Shown here: piece after piece, positions 22,763 to 34,904 of the stretch
Numbering within the stretch: position 1 is the first letter of the stretch
Layout of the letters: the number at the start of each line of letters is the position of its first letter
DNA from: Denticeps clupeoides
Taxonomy: Eukaryota; Chordata; Actinopteri; Clupeiformes; Denticipitidae
Length of the DNA: 64,000 nt
NCBI RefSeq assembly: GCF_900700375.1
Contig: NC_041712.1
Span: 23,516,444 to 23,580,443 of the forward strand
Direction: 5' to 3'
Translations under genes and position numbers: made by a program
Notes under the pieces: model-generated
The model's input: only the letters and a program-made list of their open reading frames with translations
Databases searched by the model: none
Told to the model about the DNA's origin: nothing

Positions 22763-23765
22763 CAGTGGGTATGGAAAAGTATTTAGACCCCCTTAACTTT
22801 TTCACTTTTTGTTATATTGCAGCCACTTGCTAAAAATTCATTTTATTCCCTCATTAATGTACACGCAGCGCCCACATTTACAGAAAAAAACATTTTAGTT
22901 GATTTATTTAACAAAGAAAAACTGAAATCACATGGTCCTAAGACCCTTTGCTGTGGTACTCAGGCGCTGACCATTTCTTCTGATCATCCTTGAGATGGTT
23001 CTACAGCTGGTTGTCTAGCTGTGTTTGATTATACTGATTGTTGAAGGACTCCAGGATGGTGAGAAAAAAGATTCTCTGGTCTTTTTCCCCTAATTCTAAG
23101 CGGTATCTGTAGAGAAAACCAGGCACTGCTCATCACCTGTCCAACACAGTCCCGACAGTGGAGCATGGTGGTGGCAGCAGCATCATGGTCTGGGGGTGTT
23201 TTGTAGCTGCAGGGACAGGACGACTGGTTGCAATCAAGGGAAAGATGAATGCAGCCAAGTACAGGGACATCCTGGACTAAAACCTTCTCCAGAGGTCTCA
23301 GGACCTCAGACTGGGCCAAAAGTTTACCTTCCAACAAAACAATGACCCTAAGCACACTAAAATAACGAAGGAGTGGCTTCACAACAACTCTGTGACTGTT
23401 CTTGAACGGCCCAGCCAGCCTGACTTAAACCCAATTGAGCATCTCTGGAGAGACCTAAAAATGGCGGTCCACCAACATTTTCCATCCAACTTGCCAGAAC
23501 TGGGGAGGAGCTGCAAAGGAGGAATGACAGAGGATTCCCAAATCCAGGTGTGAAAAACTACTAAATACTGAGCGAAGGGTCTGAATACCATGTGATATTT
23601 CAGTTGTTTCTTTATGAATAAATCAATTCTGCGTTTTTTCTGTCAATGCGGGTGCTGTGTGTACAATAAGAAAACAATATGAACTTAAATGATTAAAACA
23701 AATGGCTGCAATATAACAAAGAGTGAAAAATTGAAAGGAGGTCTGAATACTTTCCTTACCCACTG
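22763..23765 (+). mobile_element. Tc1/mariner element with both ends, internally deleted
   Basis: Begins CAGTGGGTATGGAAAAGTAT and ends CTTTCCTTACCCACTG as inverted repeats, each flanked by TA (22761-22762 and 23766-23767), the Tc1 target duplication. The inner part encodes the transposase C-terminal half: SSIMVWGCFVAAGTGRL, FQQNNDPKHTK and PDLNPIEHLWRDLK, including the last D and E of the DDE triad. The N-terminal half is missing and the frame contains stops, so it is inactive. It ends about 30 bases before the first abcg4 coding exon's acceptor. Confidence 0.92.
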
Positions 23766-23802
23766 TACATGAAATTTCACTCCCCCTTTTCAGAACGCTG
23801 GC

Positions 23803-26800
23803 ATGGCTGAGAGGTCGTTGGACGCCGGCACGGTGTCCATCCCCATGGAAGAGACCAAGCGTCCCGGGGGCACAGCGCAGGATGCAGCCATGCTCACCCA
23901 CCTGAAGAAGGTGGAGAACCACATCACGGAAGCCCAGCGCTTCTCCCACCTGCCCAGGCGCTCCGCCGTCGACCTGGAGTTCACTGAGCTCTCCTACACC
24001 ATCCGCGAGGGTCCCTGTTGGAGGAGGAGAGGTACTGCGGATTCTTCTTCATCCTTCTGCTTTTCACTTTGTCATTAACCTACTTATGATGAACAACTTT
24101 AATCAGATGTTAGTGGCACCCGCCGGGCCAGTTCTTGATTGGGAGAGCTTGAAATGATGCTGTGAGAGGTAGCAGAGGTTATCTATCTTTCTACATATCC
24201 ATCTGTCCATCTATCCTTCTTTCCTTCTCTATATCTCTCCCTCCTTCCGTCCCAAGTTCTAGTCGGGTTCGGTCCTCGACTCTGCTGAGCTCAGCAGACT
24301 TCAGACACAGTAAATAATTCAGCACCAGCTCCGCCACAAGGCTCCACTCACGGCTGCATTGTCTCTGGAAACGGAGCCGAGTTGAGGGACCTCAGGACTT
24401 ATCAGCTCATGAAACATTAATACGTCCCAATCACCCCTTAATAACCAGAGCCTGGGTCTGCTGGGGTGTTTAACTCAGCCGTGTCGATTCGTTTGGCCCT
24501 TGTACGTAGGTGTCTGGATGCCGTGGGCCCGGAGACGTCCCGTGAAGTGTGAACTTTTGATTGGCAATCCTGGGATAAGTTTTAATGCTTAAACAACTCG
24601 TGGTGATTCCGTATTACGCAGTAATGCCCTGTCAATGTTTTATCTGTTAAGCACGCTCGCGGCCTCGTCCTCCATATTTGGCCAGTTGGGCCGGGAGCGC
24701 TGTGGGCGCAGCGGTGGCAGACTGCAGTGTGGCCCTCCAAGTGACAGGGGCTGGTAGCAGCTGCTCGGGCCTTGCTCCCGTTCTGGATGCTGCCTACGCT
24801 GAGGCGGGGATGGAGGGGTGCCATCTTTATATTGCACTCCTGTCTGGTCTGGTCACTTTTATGAAAGAACTACAGCTTTGTAGTTCTGGTGCATTGTCAC
24901 ACACACACACACACACACGCATGCATGTTGCAGTGTGTGTGGAGTGGAGGCTGAGGAGGATGCACTGCAGCGGAAAAAAATCAATTCACGACATTCTTAC
25001 GTTCCACCAGTCTTTCATGACCGAATGACACGGATATAAAAATGTTTCATTATTGTTGCTTTATTTTTATAGTTTCAACTGACTGATGGCGAACTCTTCC
25101 GCTCTTGTGTATTTTGTTCAGAAATACTGCAAGAATTATTCAAATGAAATATTTGAATAAAAAGCATCTTTCATTGTCCTTATGTGATTGGAAAAGTACA
25201 GACAAGATATTAAATATTAAAATATTATTTATCAATCTCTAGCCTGCACCTCTTCATCTGCGTTCCTCCTGAAGTGCATTAAAAATCGACTGGATCAATG
25301 CATTTAGAGCACAGAGCCACGGGACCGGTTCTTCCTGCTTCCGCCTGGCCTGCTTAAACCGACTTAGTATCATGCTGAAAACAGCGTATTCCTCTAGCTG
25401 CACAGCGGTAAACGTGCTGTTATTCCCTACAAAACATAGAGATTTGAATGAATATTACATCGTTGTTATATTATAATACATATGTTATAATATGTTATAA
25501 TACATCGTCCTTGTTGTGTCTTCCTTTTTGTTACTGTCCCCTCTTCATCTGTCCCTTGATTAAAAAAAGGAAAAAATATCAACACGATCTGAAATTTGAT
25601 TTCCAAAGTCCACCCAATTTCCTTAAAAGCTTTGCCCAGCCTCGGAACATGCCAGATGCCAGATCAATACTCGGCGCTGTCCACATGAGAACGGATAGTA
25701 TGTTATGTCCTGCTGACCTCGCTCCGTAAATATGGGCCTGGAATGGCCCGCTCTCTCTCCTGCCCTCCCCTGGGTACAGAATGTTCCGGATCAGCCTACG
25801 TTCCGACGGCTTGGTGGAAGTGACACATTTATAAACCAGGTTTCATGACTCGTAGAACAACGACCAGGTGAGATGTTGCGGTGCAGGCGGGTCTGAATAC
25901 TTTCAGACCTAGTCTAGCGGTTAAGGAAGCGGCCCCGTAATCAGAAGGTTGCCGGTTTGAATCCCGATCTGCCAAGGTGCCACTGAGCACCGTCCCCACA
26001 CACTGCTCCCCGGGCGCTGGTCATGGCTGCCCACTGCTCACTCAGGGTGATGGTTAAATGCAGAGGACAAATTTCACTGTGTGCACCGTGTGCTGTGCTG
26101 CTGTGTATCACATGTGACAATCACTTCACTTTATCTTACTTTATCTAATGGGCTGTGGATGGTGGGCGCGCTGGCAGGCGGACAGGGGAGACACTCCGAG
26201 CCCCACCCGCTTCTCTAACAAGCCCTGCGTGCCCACTCAAAACGTTGCAGGGAATCAACATGTCGCAAAGCCCAACATACCCACAGAAAACTCCAACACA
26301 GTGGCAGCGAGTGGGATGTGGTCCTTACCATGTGGCTTTGATAACAGCGTGAATTCACTTAGGGTCAGCGGTGGCCTAGCGGTTAAGGAAGCGTTCCCGT
26401 GATCAGAAGGTCGGCGGTTCGAATCCCAATCCGCCAAGGTGCCACTGAGCAAAGCACCGTCCCCACACACTGCTCCCCGGGCTCCTGTCATGGCTGCCTG
26501 CTGCTCACCAAGGGTGATGGTTAAATGCAGAGGACGAATTTCACTGTGTGCTGTGCTGCTGTGTATCACAAGTGACAATCACTTCACTTTATTTTAATAA
26601 ATGTCAGTAAATACCTACTTTTCGGGCACTCCAGCACACCCCACAGACTCTTCGTGGGGCCGGTTTTGTGGTTGCCAGGATCATCAGACCTTGATCTTGA
26701 AACGTCATTGTCGTTGGAGATCACTTTTTCTTCACAGCTTTTAATAATGCGTTTTATCCACGTCACTGATATCCTTAGTTGTGAGCATCTTCTCCATGAC

Positions 26801-29800
26801 CATGACCATTCATCAGTTGACAGCTGAAATGTATTTATCACTGCTGTAACTAACCAAGCAAAGACTCTGGTCATTTAAATACAGCTGGTGGCTTTTCTCT
26901 TTTGTGCATCTTCATCCACTCTTAGCGCGTGGAGTTCATCTGATCTACGCCAAGCTCTTTTAATTCCTGTCTGACTCTCCATGCTCAAAGGATTTCATAT
27001 TTCATATTCTTATGTTCATAGTTTTGGTTTTCTTATTATTATATTTCTTTTTTTTTTACATTTTTTTATGTCGTTTACAGGTAACAAAGCCCTGCTGAAG
27101 TGCCTGTCGGGAAAATTCTGCAACAGGGAGCTCATTGGAATAATGGGGCCCTCCGGGGCCGGAAAGTCGACCCTGATGAACATCCTGGCTGGGTACAGGT
27201 GAGTAAGAGCTGGTCCCACTCAAAATGATCCAGGAACATTGTCAATATTGGAAATCCTTGAAGTGTCAATGACGTTACATTTTTTTTTTTTTAACTCGGA
27301 AGGCTATATTTAATAATCTTGTCGCGGACGATTAAATAAATACGAATAAATGGAATTGATGCAGCGCGGGCCTGTCAGTCGTGGCTTACGTGAAATAAAC
27401 GGAGCTCGGCAGGGCGAAGCGACCGGAGCGGTTCAATTACGTCTCCAGCGCGCGGCGTGGAGAGGAAGCACGAGTGCTTTCGGTCCCGTGAGACACACAC
27501 ATGCGGGGCGGCGGGGGGGAGGCCGCTCTGGGCTTTTATCCCCTGGTAAAGAAAGGCGACTGTAATTTACGACGGAGAGTGGCTCTGCGCCTTAACTCTC
27601 TTAGCATCTTTCATTCGGCCCAGATGAAGGGAGTCCGCCTGAAGGTTATCGCCGCGTCCTCTAGTCCGGCTGAGAGCCGAGCAGCGATCTTCTGCAAGTG
27701 TTGATATTTTTATGCAGCTGCAGAGCAGATGTGGTTTTATTTGATGGGAATGTTCTTTACATGCTGTGCTTTACTCGGTACGGATAATGTGTTTTTATGT
27801 GCTTCTCGTCTCTCTCTGTCTGTCTGTCTGTCGTGAGCACAGAGAGACGGGGATGGAAGGTCAGATCCTGGTGAACGGGAAACCGCGAGACTTGCGCACT
27901 TTCCGCAAGATGTCCTGTTACATCATGCAGGACGACATGCTGCTGCCACACCTCACCACACGGGAGGCCATGATGGTGAGACCACCCTGTCCTTCCGGTC
28001 TGTGACGTCCCTTCTCACTGATGCTTGCCTATAGGGCTGTAAATGGAAGTGCACCCTCTTACACCAACACACTACTAGCCAGCTACACTCCCGCACGCCC
28101 TCTCAGATCTGCAAAAGACTAAAAATTCCCTCTTCACGGGGTCTCCAATCCCAATCGACTCTGTTCTCCTTTGTTGTCCCTGGCTGGTGGGACAACTTGT
28201 CCTGCTCCATTCGACTAGCCGAGACCACCACCACCTTTAAGAAGCAGTTGAAAACCCACTTGTTCAAAAAGTATTTCAAACGAGTCTAACACTTACACAC
28301 ACACACACACACACATTCACACACGCTGCACAAAATATATATATATTTTTTTATTTCAGCTTCCCAGCGTGTTCTATTCTGGACAAATTGGGCCTTTTTA
28401 GGGCTCTTAGTTTTGTAACTCCAAATCTATAGAAATCGAATGAGAATTGCTGGTGTCTTCCTCTTGTAAGTTGCTTTGGATGAATGCGTCTGCCAAGTAA
28501 AGTGAAGTAAAGTAAAGTAAAGGTTGCAAATTTGTGTTATAAACATGGAACGTCTTATGTGCATATTTTTGTGCATTTTATACCGTTGCTGCTCATGGTG
28601 TTCGTCGTACGATGTTTTGTAACGCTGTTCTGTGTAAAATGACTTTGTCTAGGTCTCCGCCAACCTGAAACTGAATGACAACGTGGAGGTGAAGAAAGCG
28701 CTGGTGAGTAAACAGTCACCCTGGGTGTCATGAACCTGTGTGCGCAGTAAAGAACGTAACCCTGGTGTGCGTGCGTGTGTGTGTAATCGGAAGGTTGTGG
28801 GTTCGAATCCCGAACCGCTGAGGTGCCCCTGAGCTCACCCTGTCATGGCTGCCCACTGCCCACATTTTGTTGTGTCACCATGTGCTGTGCTTGCTGCGCA
28901 TCACAAGGGCAATCACCTCACTCTCACTTCACTTCTCTTTCATATGTAAGGTGGATGAGATCCTCACCGCTCTGGGACTACAGGAGTGCGCTCACACTCG
29001 GACCATCTCTCTGTCGGGCGGTCAGTGTAAGCGTCTGGCCATCGCCCTGGAGCTGGTCAACAACCCGCCCGTCATGTTCTTCGATGAGCCGACAAGGTGC
29101 GTCCAGGCCGGACTTCAAGCAGAAGCTCAACAGTAACGTTCATTCCTGCTTCAGCCTGCTCATTCGTATTTCTGTGTGCTAGTGGTCTGGACAGCGTCTC
29201 CTGCTTCCAAGTCGTGTCCTTAATGAAGTCCCTGGCACAGGGAGGCAGGACCATCATCTGCACCATTCACCAGCCCAGTGCTAAGCTGTTCGAGATGTTC
29301 GACAAAGTAAGAATAAAACACAACGTTATGATATTTTTGTTAAATATGAAGTGATGTGGTGTTATGGTTACGCCTGTCAATGGTAAAAAAAAAAAAAAAC
29401 AACAAAGTAATCACATATTTTGCCAATAATTAATTGAGATAAAAAATTTTATTAAATGTGCAAAAACATGTGTGATTCATTTGTTAAAGGAAATAATTAA
29501 TTGTGATTAAACCTTGAATAGTAAACCTTGACATGATGTTTAAAAATGTAAAAAATAAAAGTGTGGCAAATGTTACTCACACGTCCTCGTCTCTCATTCA
29601 CTTTCAATGGGGTGACACCATGCGCCACCAGACTGACTTGTCGCGACAGGAAGTAGAATAAAAGTTTAACATGTCAAGTGCAGAGCAAATCTACCCAACA
29701 GATTTATGCAATTTTCCCACCTTCGCTGATCTGTGGGCGAATAACGGGTTTTGTCTCGAGCGAGGGACCGTGCCGCTCCTGCACTCCCTGCACTACAGAC

Positions 29801-32800
29801 TCGCCCGCAGTCATGTGAACATGCCGTAAACAAAACGCAGCTGCGTTATAGGCGTTAATTCATTTTGAAATATTTAAAATTTTACATTCAAAGCAAAATA
29901 AAGTTTTCATTTTGCTGTGATACGTTGTGTTCCAGCTGTACATTCTGAGCCAGGGTCAGTGCATTTACAAGGGCACTGTTCCATACCTCATCCCTTACCT
30001 GAAGAACCTGGGCCTGCACTGCCCCACCTACCACAATCCGGCAGACTTCAGTGAGTTCTGTGTCTGTCTGTCTGTCTGTGCATTGATGTTCATGTTAAAT
30101 AGTCACAGCTACATGTGTTTTTGTGTAGCATAGTATATAGTATAGTATAAACTGTGAATCTATGCATTAAATGTATCTTTGTGTACAGTTACATCCTCAC
30201 TGTGTGTGTGTTTGTGACACTGCAGTCATCGAGGTGGCGAGTGGCGAATACGGGGACCTGAATCCCGTTCTGTTCGAAGCGGTTCAGGGTGGCCTGTGTT
30301 TGGACGAGAGCAAGAAGAACTCCATTGATAAAAACGACGCCACGTCCTCCTGCCCCTCCCAGTGTCACAATGTGAGTGACACACAGGCGACACACTCTCG
30401 CTGAGATAAGGGCACTTCCCATATGACAGCACTGTCGATTCATTAGGCCTGGGTTGCCTGCCAATTAACTTGTCCCTCTCTTACTGTGTGCGTGTGTGCG
30501 TGTGTGTGCGTGTGCATGTTCCTAATTAGGATTCAGGTCACATTGAGAAACACACATTTGCCACAAGCACCCTGACGCAGTTCTGCATCCTCTTTAAGAG
30601 AACTTTCATCACGATATGCAGAGACATGGTAAGATTTACCTGCAGAAGAGGCTCTGGCCAGTTTAATATCCTCTCCACCTCTGCAGCCGGTGTCAGAAAT
30701 ATCTATTTAACATCCTTTTTCAGATGTAATGTGACAAGCATTCCTATTCTTACTGCTGCCTAAATGATAAGTGAACAGTCAGCCAGCTGTTATCAATAGA
30801 AACATTGTTCATTGTTGTAATCAGCATCCATAAATCATAACGTTTAATATGTTACAAATAACATTTAATAATGTGCTTTTGTTCTTTAAACCCAATAAAT
30901 ATATATTATTATATTTTTTATTATTATTTTTAATTCATTTGCCCAAACGTTTTTCATGTTGTTATTATGGGGTGTTGTGTGTAGGGGAAAAAATAATTTA
31001 ATACATTTTGGAATAAGGGTGTAACATAACATAATGTGGGAATGTGATGCGCTGTAGATGCTGTGTACTGTAACACTTGTACTGTAAACACGTTATGTGA
31101 GTATATTGCATAAACATCTTTTTTTTTTATTTATTGATTTTTAATTCTGCGTGGGTTTACAGGTACTGACCCACCTCCGGGTGATGTCGCATCTCTGCAT
31201 CGGTGTTCTGATCGGCCTGCTCTACCTGAACATCGGCAACGACGCCAGCAAGGTCTTCAACAACACTGGCTTCCTCTTCTTCTCCATGCTGTTCCTCATG
31301 TTCGCGGCCCTCATGCCCACTGTACTTACCTGTGAGTGACGTGTCCTAATATCCCCCAAATCATGTCTCCATCCTTAAATTTCTGTCTCTTTTTATAGAA
31401 CAATTCACTGAGAATCAATGCAGAGTTCTTAGAAATGAGATTAGAGTGTTTTTATGGTGTTTTAAACCCCGCACAGTTCCGCTGGAGATGTCGGTGTTTC
31501 TAAGAGAGCACCTCAACTACTGGTACAGCCTGAAGGCCTACTACCTGGCAAAAACCATGGCTGACATCCCTTTCCAGGTGAGTTTGTCCGTCCGTCCCTC
31601 CCTCCTGTGCCCACCTGTCCCAGTTCGGGTCAAGCTGAGGCTGGAGGCGATCCTAGGAACCTAACCCTAAATCACCCTCCCTCTGTCCCGTCAGGTGATC
31701 TGTCCTATAATATACTGCAGTATAGTGTACTGGATGACAGAACAGCCCCCCGAGGCCGGCAGGTATGTCCTGTTTATGGCGCTGTCCACCTCCACCGCCC
31801 TGGTGGCCCAGTCGCTGGGGCTGCTTATCGGAGCGGCATCCACCTCGCTGCAGGTAACAAGCTTTCACGCGTGTTCAAGCAGATCTTCACAGTTTCACTG
31901 GCTTCTATTAACGCTCGGTCTAATACACAATTACATGCATCCAGTTGCCATGGCCGTTAAGTGAATTGCTGGAGCTCCGTGCATAACACAGCTTATGAAG
32001 CTTGACTGATGTCATGACAGTCATAATTTCACAACACCCTCAGGGTAATGGGAAGTGAATCTATCCTCTATCATATATAAATATATACATACATATACTT
32101 ATATACATTCATACAATCGTGCATGTGTCTGAGTTCCTGAGTATGGTCCGGTTGGTGACTTGATGAAGTACGTTCTCACGTTCTCCTCAGGTGGCTACCT
32201 TTGTCGGCCCAGTCACAGCCATCCCTGTGCTGCTGTTCTCCGGGTTCTTCGTCAACTTCGACACCATCCCCAAATACCTTCAGTGGAGCTCCTACGTGTC
32301 TTATGTCAGGTGTGTGTATGTGTGTGAGTGAAACAGTCCGGGGACGTGCCAAGTTTGATATTTTAGTGCATTTTATTTGAGAAAATGACCCCAATTCTTC
32401 AGGCGCCATGGCAGACGGTCTGACACCTCTGCAGTGGTCTGGGTTTGTGCTCCAGCAACCTGGTCAACTCAAACAGCGCATATTGCCACATGACCTTATC
32501 TTATTTGGGGGTGAGCAGAAAAGGAATTTCATAAGCGTGCTCAAGCCCACGTGTCGTGTAACGTAGTCAAATCTTTTTTTATGCCATTCCATTCTCTCAC
32601 AGACGTGCATGATTTGCTCATTCTTGATGATAATGCGTAGGCCCTTTCGTTTTTGCGGGTTTCTGAGTTGGGAAATACTCTTCCATGTCAAATAAAGAAG
32701 TGAAACGTGAGCTTGCCTAAACCCCAGCTCTGCCCCGCAGGTACGGCTTTGAGGGCGTGATCCTCTCCATCTACGGCATGAACCGGTCGGAGTTGGAGTG

Positions 32801-32966
32801 CCCGGGCGTGGGCTGCAAGTTCCAGAAGCCGGAGGAGGTGTTGCAGCTGCTGGATGTGGAGGACGCTAAGCTCTATGTGGACTTTATGGTGCTGGGCGTC
32901 TTCTTCCTGGTTCTCAGACTGGCCACCTACCTGGTGTTGCGCTACAAAGTGAAGTCAGTGCGCTAG
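23803..32966 (+). CDS. abcg4: ABC transporter subfamily G member 4 (sterol efflux half-transporter)
   Basis: ABCG4 is a half-transporter that dimerises and exports sterols from neurons and other cells. Coding exons: 23803-24031, 27081-27198, 27843-27975, 28653-28703, 28951-29096, 29183-29306, 29936-30050, 30226-30371, 30530-30628, 31163-31331, 31477-31577, 31695-31853, 32191-32309, 32741-32966. Phases close to 644 residues (human 646). Walker [10 protein letters not shown] is at about residues 99-107, the signature LSGGQ at 198-202, Walker B PVMFFDE ends at 223 and the H-loop is [10 protein letters not shown]. Six membrane segments follow the [12 protein letters not shown] junction. [16 protein letters not shown] and [17 protein letters not shown] favour ABCG4 over ABCG1. 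The residue after LSGGQ is Cys203, where ABCG1/4 have Arg. The exon at 23794 probably has non-coding exons upstream. Confidence 0.96.
25909..26140 (+). repeat. SINE family B copy
   Basis: CTAGCGGTTAAGGAAGCGGC head, B box GGTTTGAATCCCGATCTG, and end TGACAATCACTTCACTTTAT. Confidence 0.93.
26364..26592 (+). repeat. SINE family B copy
   Basis: CAGCGGTGGCCTAGCGGTTA head, B box CGGTTCGAATCCCAATCCG, and end GACAATCACTTCACTTTATT. Same orientation as the copy about 220 bases upstream. Confidence 0.93.
28030..28524 (+). mobile_element. L2-type LINE, 3' end fragment
   Basis: In abcg4 intron 3. A degraded reading frame with [14 protein letters not shown]-like and [15 protein letters not shown] pieces is followed by a 3' UTR ending GTAAGTTGCTTTGGATGAAT, GCGTCTGCC and a short AGTAAAG repeat. 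The tail is the L2-clade type also found at the 3' end of SINE family A. Only about 0.5 kb remains. A CA tract lies inside at 28293-28314. Confidence 0.7.
28788..28940 (+). repeat. SINE family B copy touching an abcg4 acceptor
   Basis: AATCGGAAGGTTGTGGGTTC, B box GGTTCGAATCCCGAACCG, a shortened body, and end GCAATCACCTCACTCTCACT. It finishes about 10 bases before the exon at 28951. Confidence 0.88.
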
Positions 32967-34898
32967 GCACAGGTTCCGTTGCAGCTGCTGTGCAGAACAG
33001 AAGACCATCTAGTCAAACCAAGTCCAAACGTGACCATTTTAGAGATGTGGCACTTGCAGCCACTGAGGTTAATTATTAAACCAGTGTATTAAACACAGAC
33101 ACATGACGTATAAACATATTTATTTATGTAAATGGGTTTTTTGGTACTGTATCACTCCATATATGGCTTGAATGATCAGACTTGAATAGACTTTTCCATT
33201 TGTTGTTGTGACGAATTAGATGTTTTTCAAGGTACTTCTCTTTCAACAATGTTCCAAAAGCCCAAAAGACAGCAGCACTAGTTTTAGTTTACAGCTCTGT
33301 CTGAAATATTTGAAACTATAATTGAAAACCAAATACAGTTCTTTTTTCATTCGTTGTATGGCATCTATAATGCTATGAATGCACTGAACAGTAAGGGCCC
33401 TATTTTCAAGGTGTTCAAACTGGACACTGGACACAATGCTAATCAGTAAATGAAAAATGATCACTGTTTTCTTTATTCAGTATTGATGTATGCAGTCTTT
33501 CTGTTTTATTTACAGTTTTGTCTGCTGCGTTAATATAGTTGATCTTGAACTTCTTTCTAACATGACTATAATGTCTTGGTTCAATCTCGAAAAGATCTTG
33601 TGCAATTTCTGATGAAATGGCACTGAAGTTCATTAACTTTTCATTAACATTAACTTTTTCAGCACCATCTGATTTGTGCTGTCTTTGTGTCCTGGCTCTG
33701 CGCTTTGTGCCAATGACAAACAAGCCTTTGAAATAACATGATGCACCAAAAAAGGACATAAAAATGCACATTTTATCCATGAACCATGAACCTTCCACTA
33801 CTTAACATGGAAAACACTAGGCCAAGGATTAAAAAAAATTGTGCTAGTGTCAAGTGCACGCTTGAAAACAGGGCCCTAAATGATATTGAGCGTATGAGGC
33901 ATGATTCTCTGTGAAAGGGGTTGGATAAAATTGTTTGCTTTTTACTAGCATGTGGATTGGATGCTGGCCTCTGAACGTGTTTTATGGTCAGCAAACACAG
34001 TTTATTTATAAAAACTTACCTTGGCCCCGGATGGGGTTAAAGATGTCTGGGGCTGTTTGATGTTTTCTCTGTTGAGGGACAGGACGTTTGTGCACCACAG
34101 ACTAAGAGGACACTTGGAGATCTGTACTGTCTCTGTGTCTTTGGACAACGTGTGACAAAGAGGACCAGTTGAGACACGCTTGGTCACTTTGAGCTGCATC
34201 TGGTGGGATCCAGGCTGCATCAGATGCCCAGATTTCTCGTCTCTGCCATCACTTAATCACCACATGGACCACATGGAAGAGGAGATGAGGGGAGCCCTCG
34301 CTGTGGACCATGGCAGATGCTCCCTATCTGTCACGTCGGCCCGCCGGTGAAAGCTTGATTTTATTTCCTAGAGATATGATGTCACATAACTCAGAGGACG
34401 ACTTCAGTACTGCCAGCACCGTCAGTGGCATTGTCAGTCTTTTTTAAACCAATGCAAACTGTCTGAATTGCGCGAAACCTCTGTGGAATTTGATGTTACG
34501 TACATTAAAAAGAACGTTTTTTTTTTGTTTTTTTTTTTGTGCCAGGGAGGCGAAAGGTGTGTAATGGATCCTGTAGAGCAGGTCTGGCCATGTTAGGTCC
34601 TGGAGGTTCCACTCCTGCCACCTGAATTTGGGGTGTAAATTAATCTCTTAGGCCAAGCAGGCACTGCACAATATTATTAATCGTGTTTGCTGGTGACTGT
34701 TCACTTATGCTCATCATGTGATTTATCTGCTCACACTGTGTGTGAAACGCCAGCTTTACTGACAGTTCTGCTGGTAAAAATCTTAAATCAAGCTCAAACC
34801 TATGTGGCAGAGACCATTAAGATTGCATTCCTAAAGAAGAGTAAAGAGATTTGTGCGTTGTACTCTTCATGTATCAGAAATATTTCCTGATTGTTGTC

Positions 34899-34904
34899 AA
34901 TAAA
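34899..34904 (+). terminator. abcg4: Candidate abcg4 polyadenylation signal
   Basis: AATAAA 1.9 kb after the stop codon. Other candidates are AATAAA near 35095 and ATTAAA at 37311-37316, which follows a GC-rich patch. Confidence 0.35.

Larger units (their letters stand above)
24032..27080 (+). other. abcg4 intron 1, 3 kb, with two SINEs
   Basis: Holds SINE B copies at 25909 and 26364 and a CA tract at 24898-24918. No other exon is recognised. The GC-rich patch at 24650-24820 has frames but no known protein. Confidence 0.7.

Noticed and set aside
24678-25028. 116-codon frame in abcg4 intron 1
   Set aside because: No similarity, contains a CA microsatellite translation, and the antisense frames are equally long.
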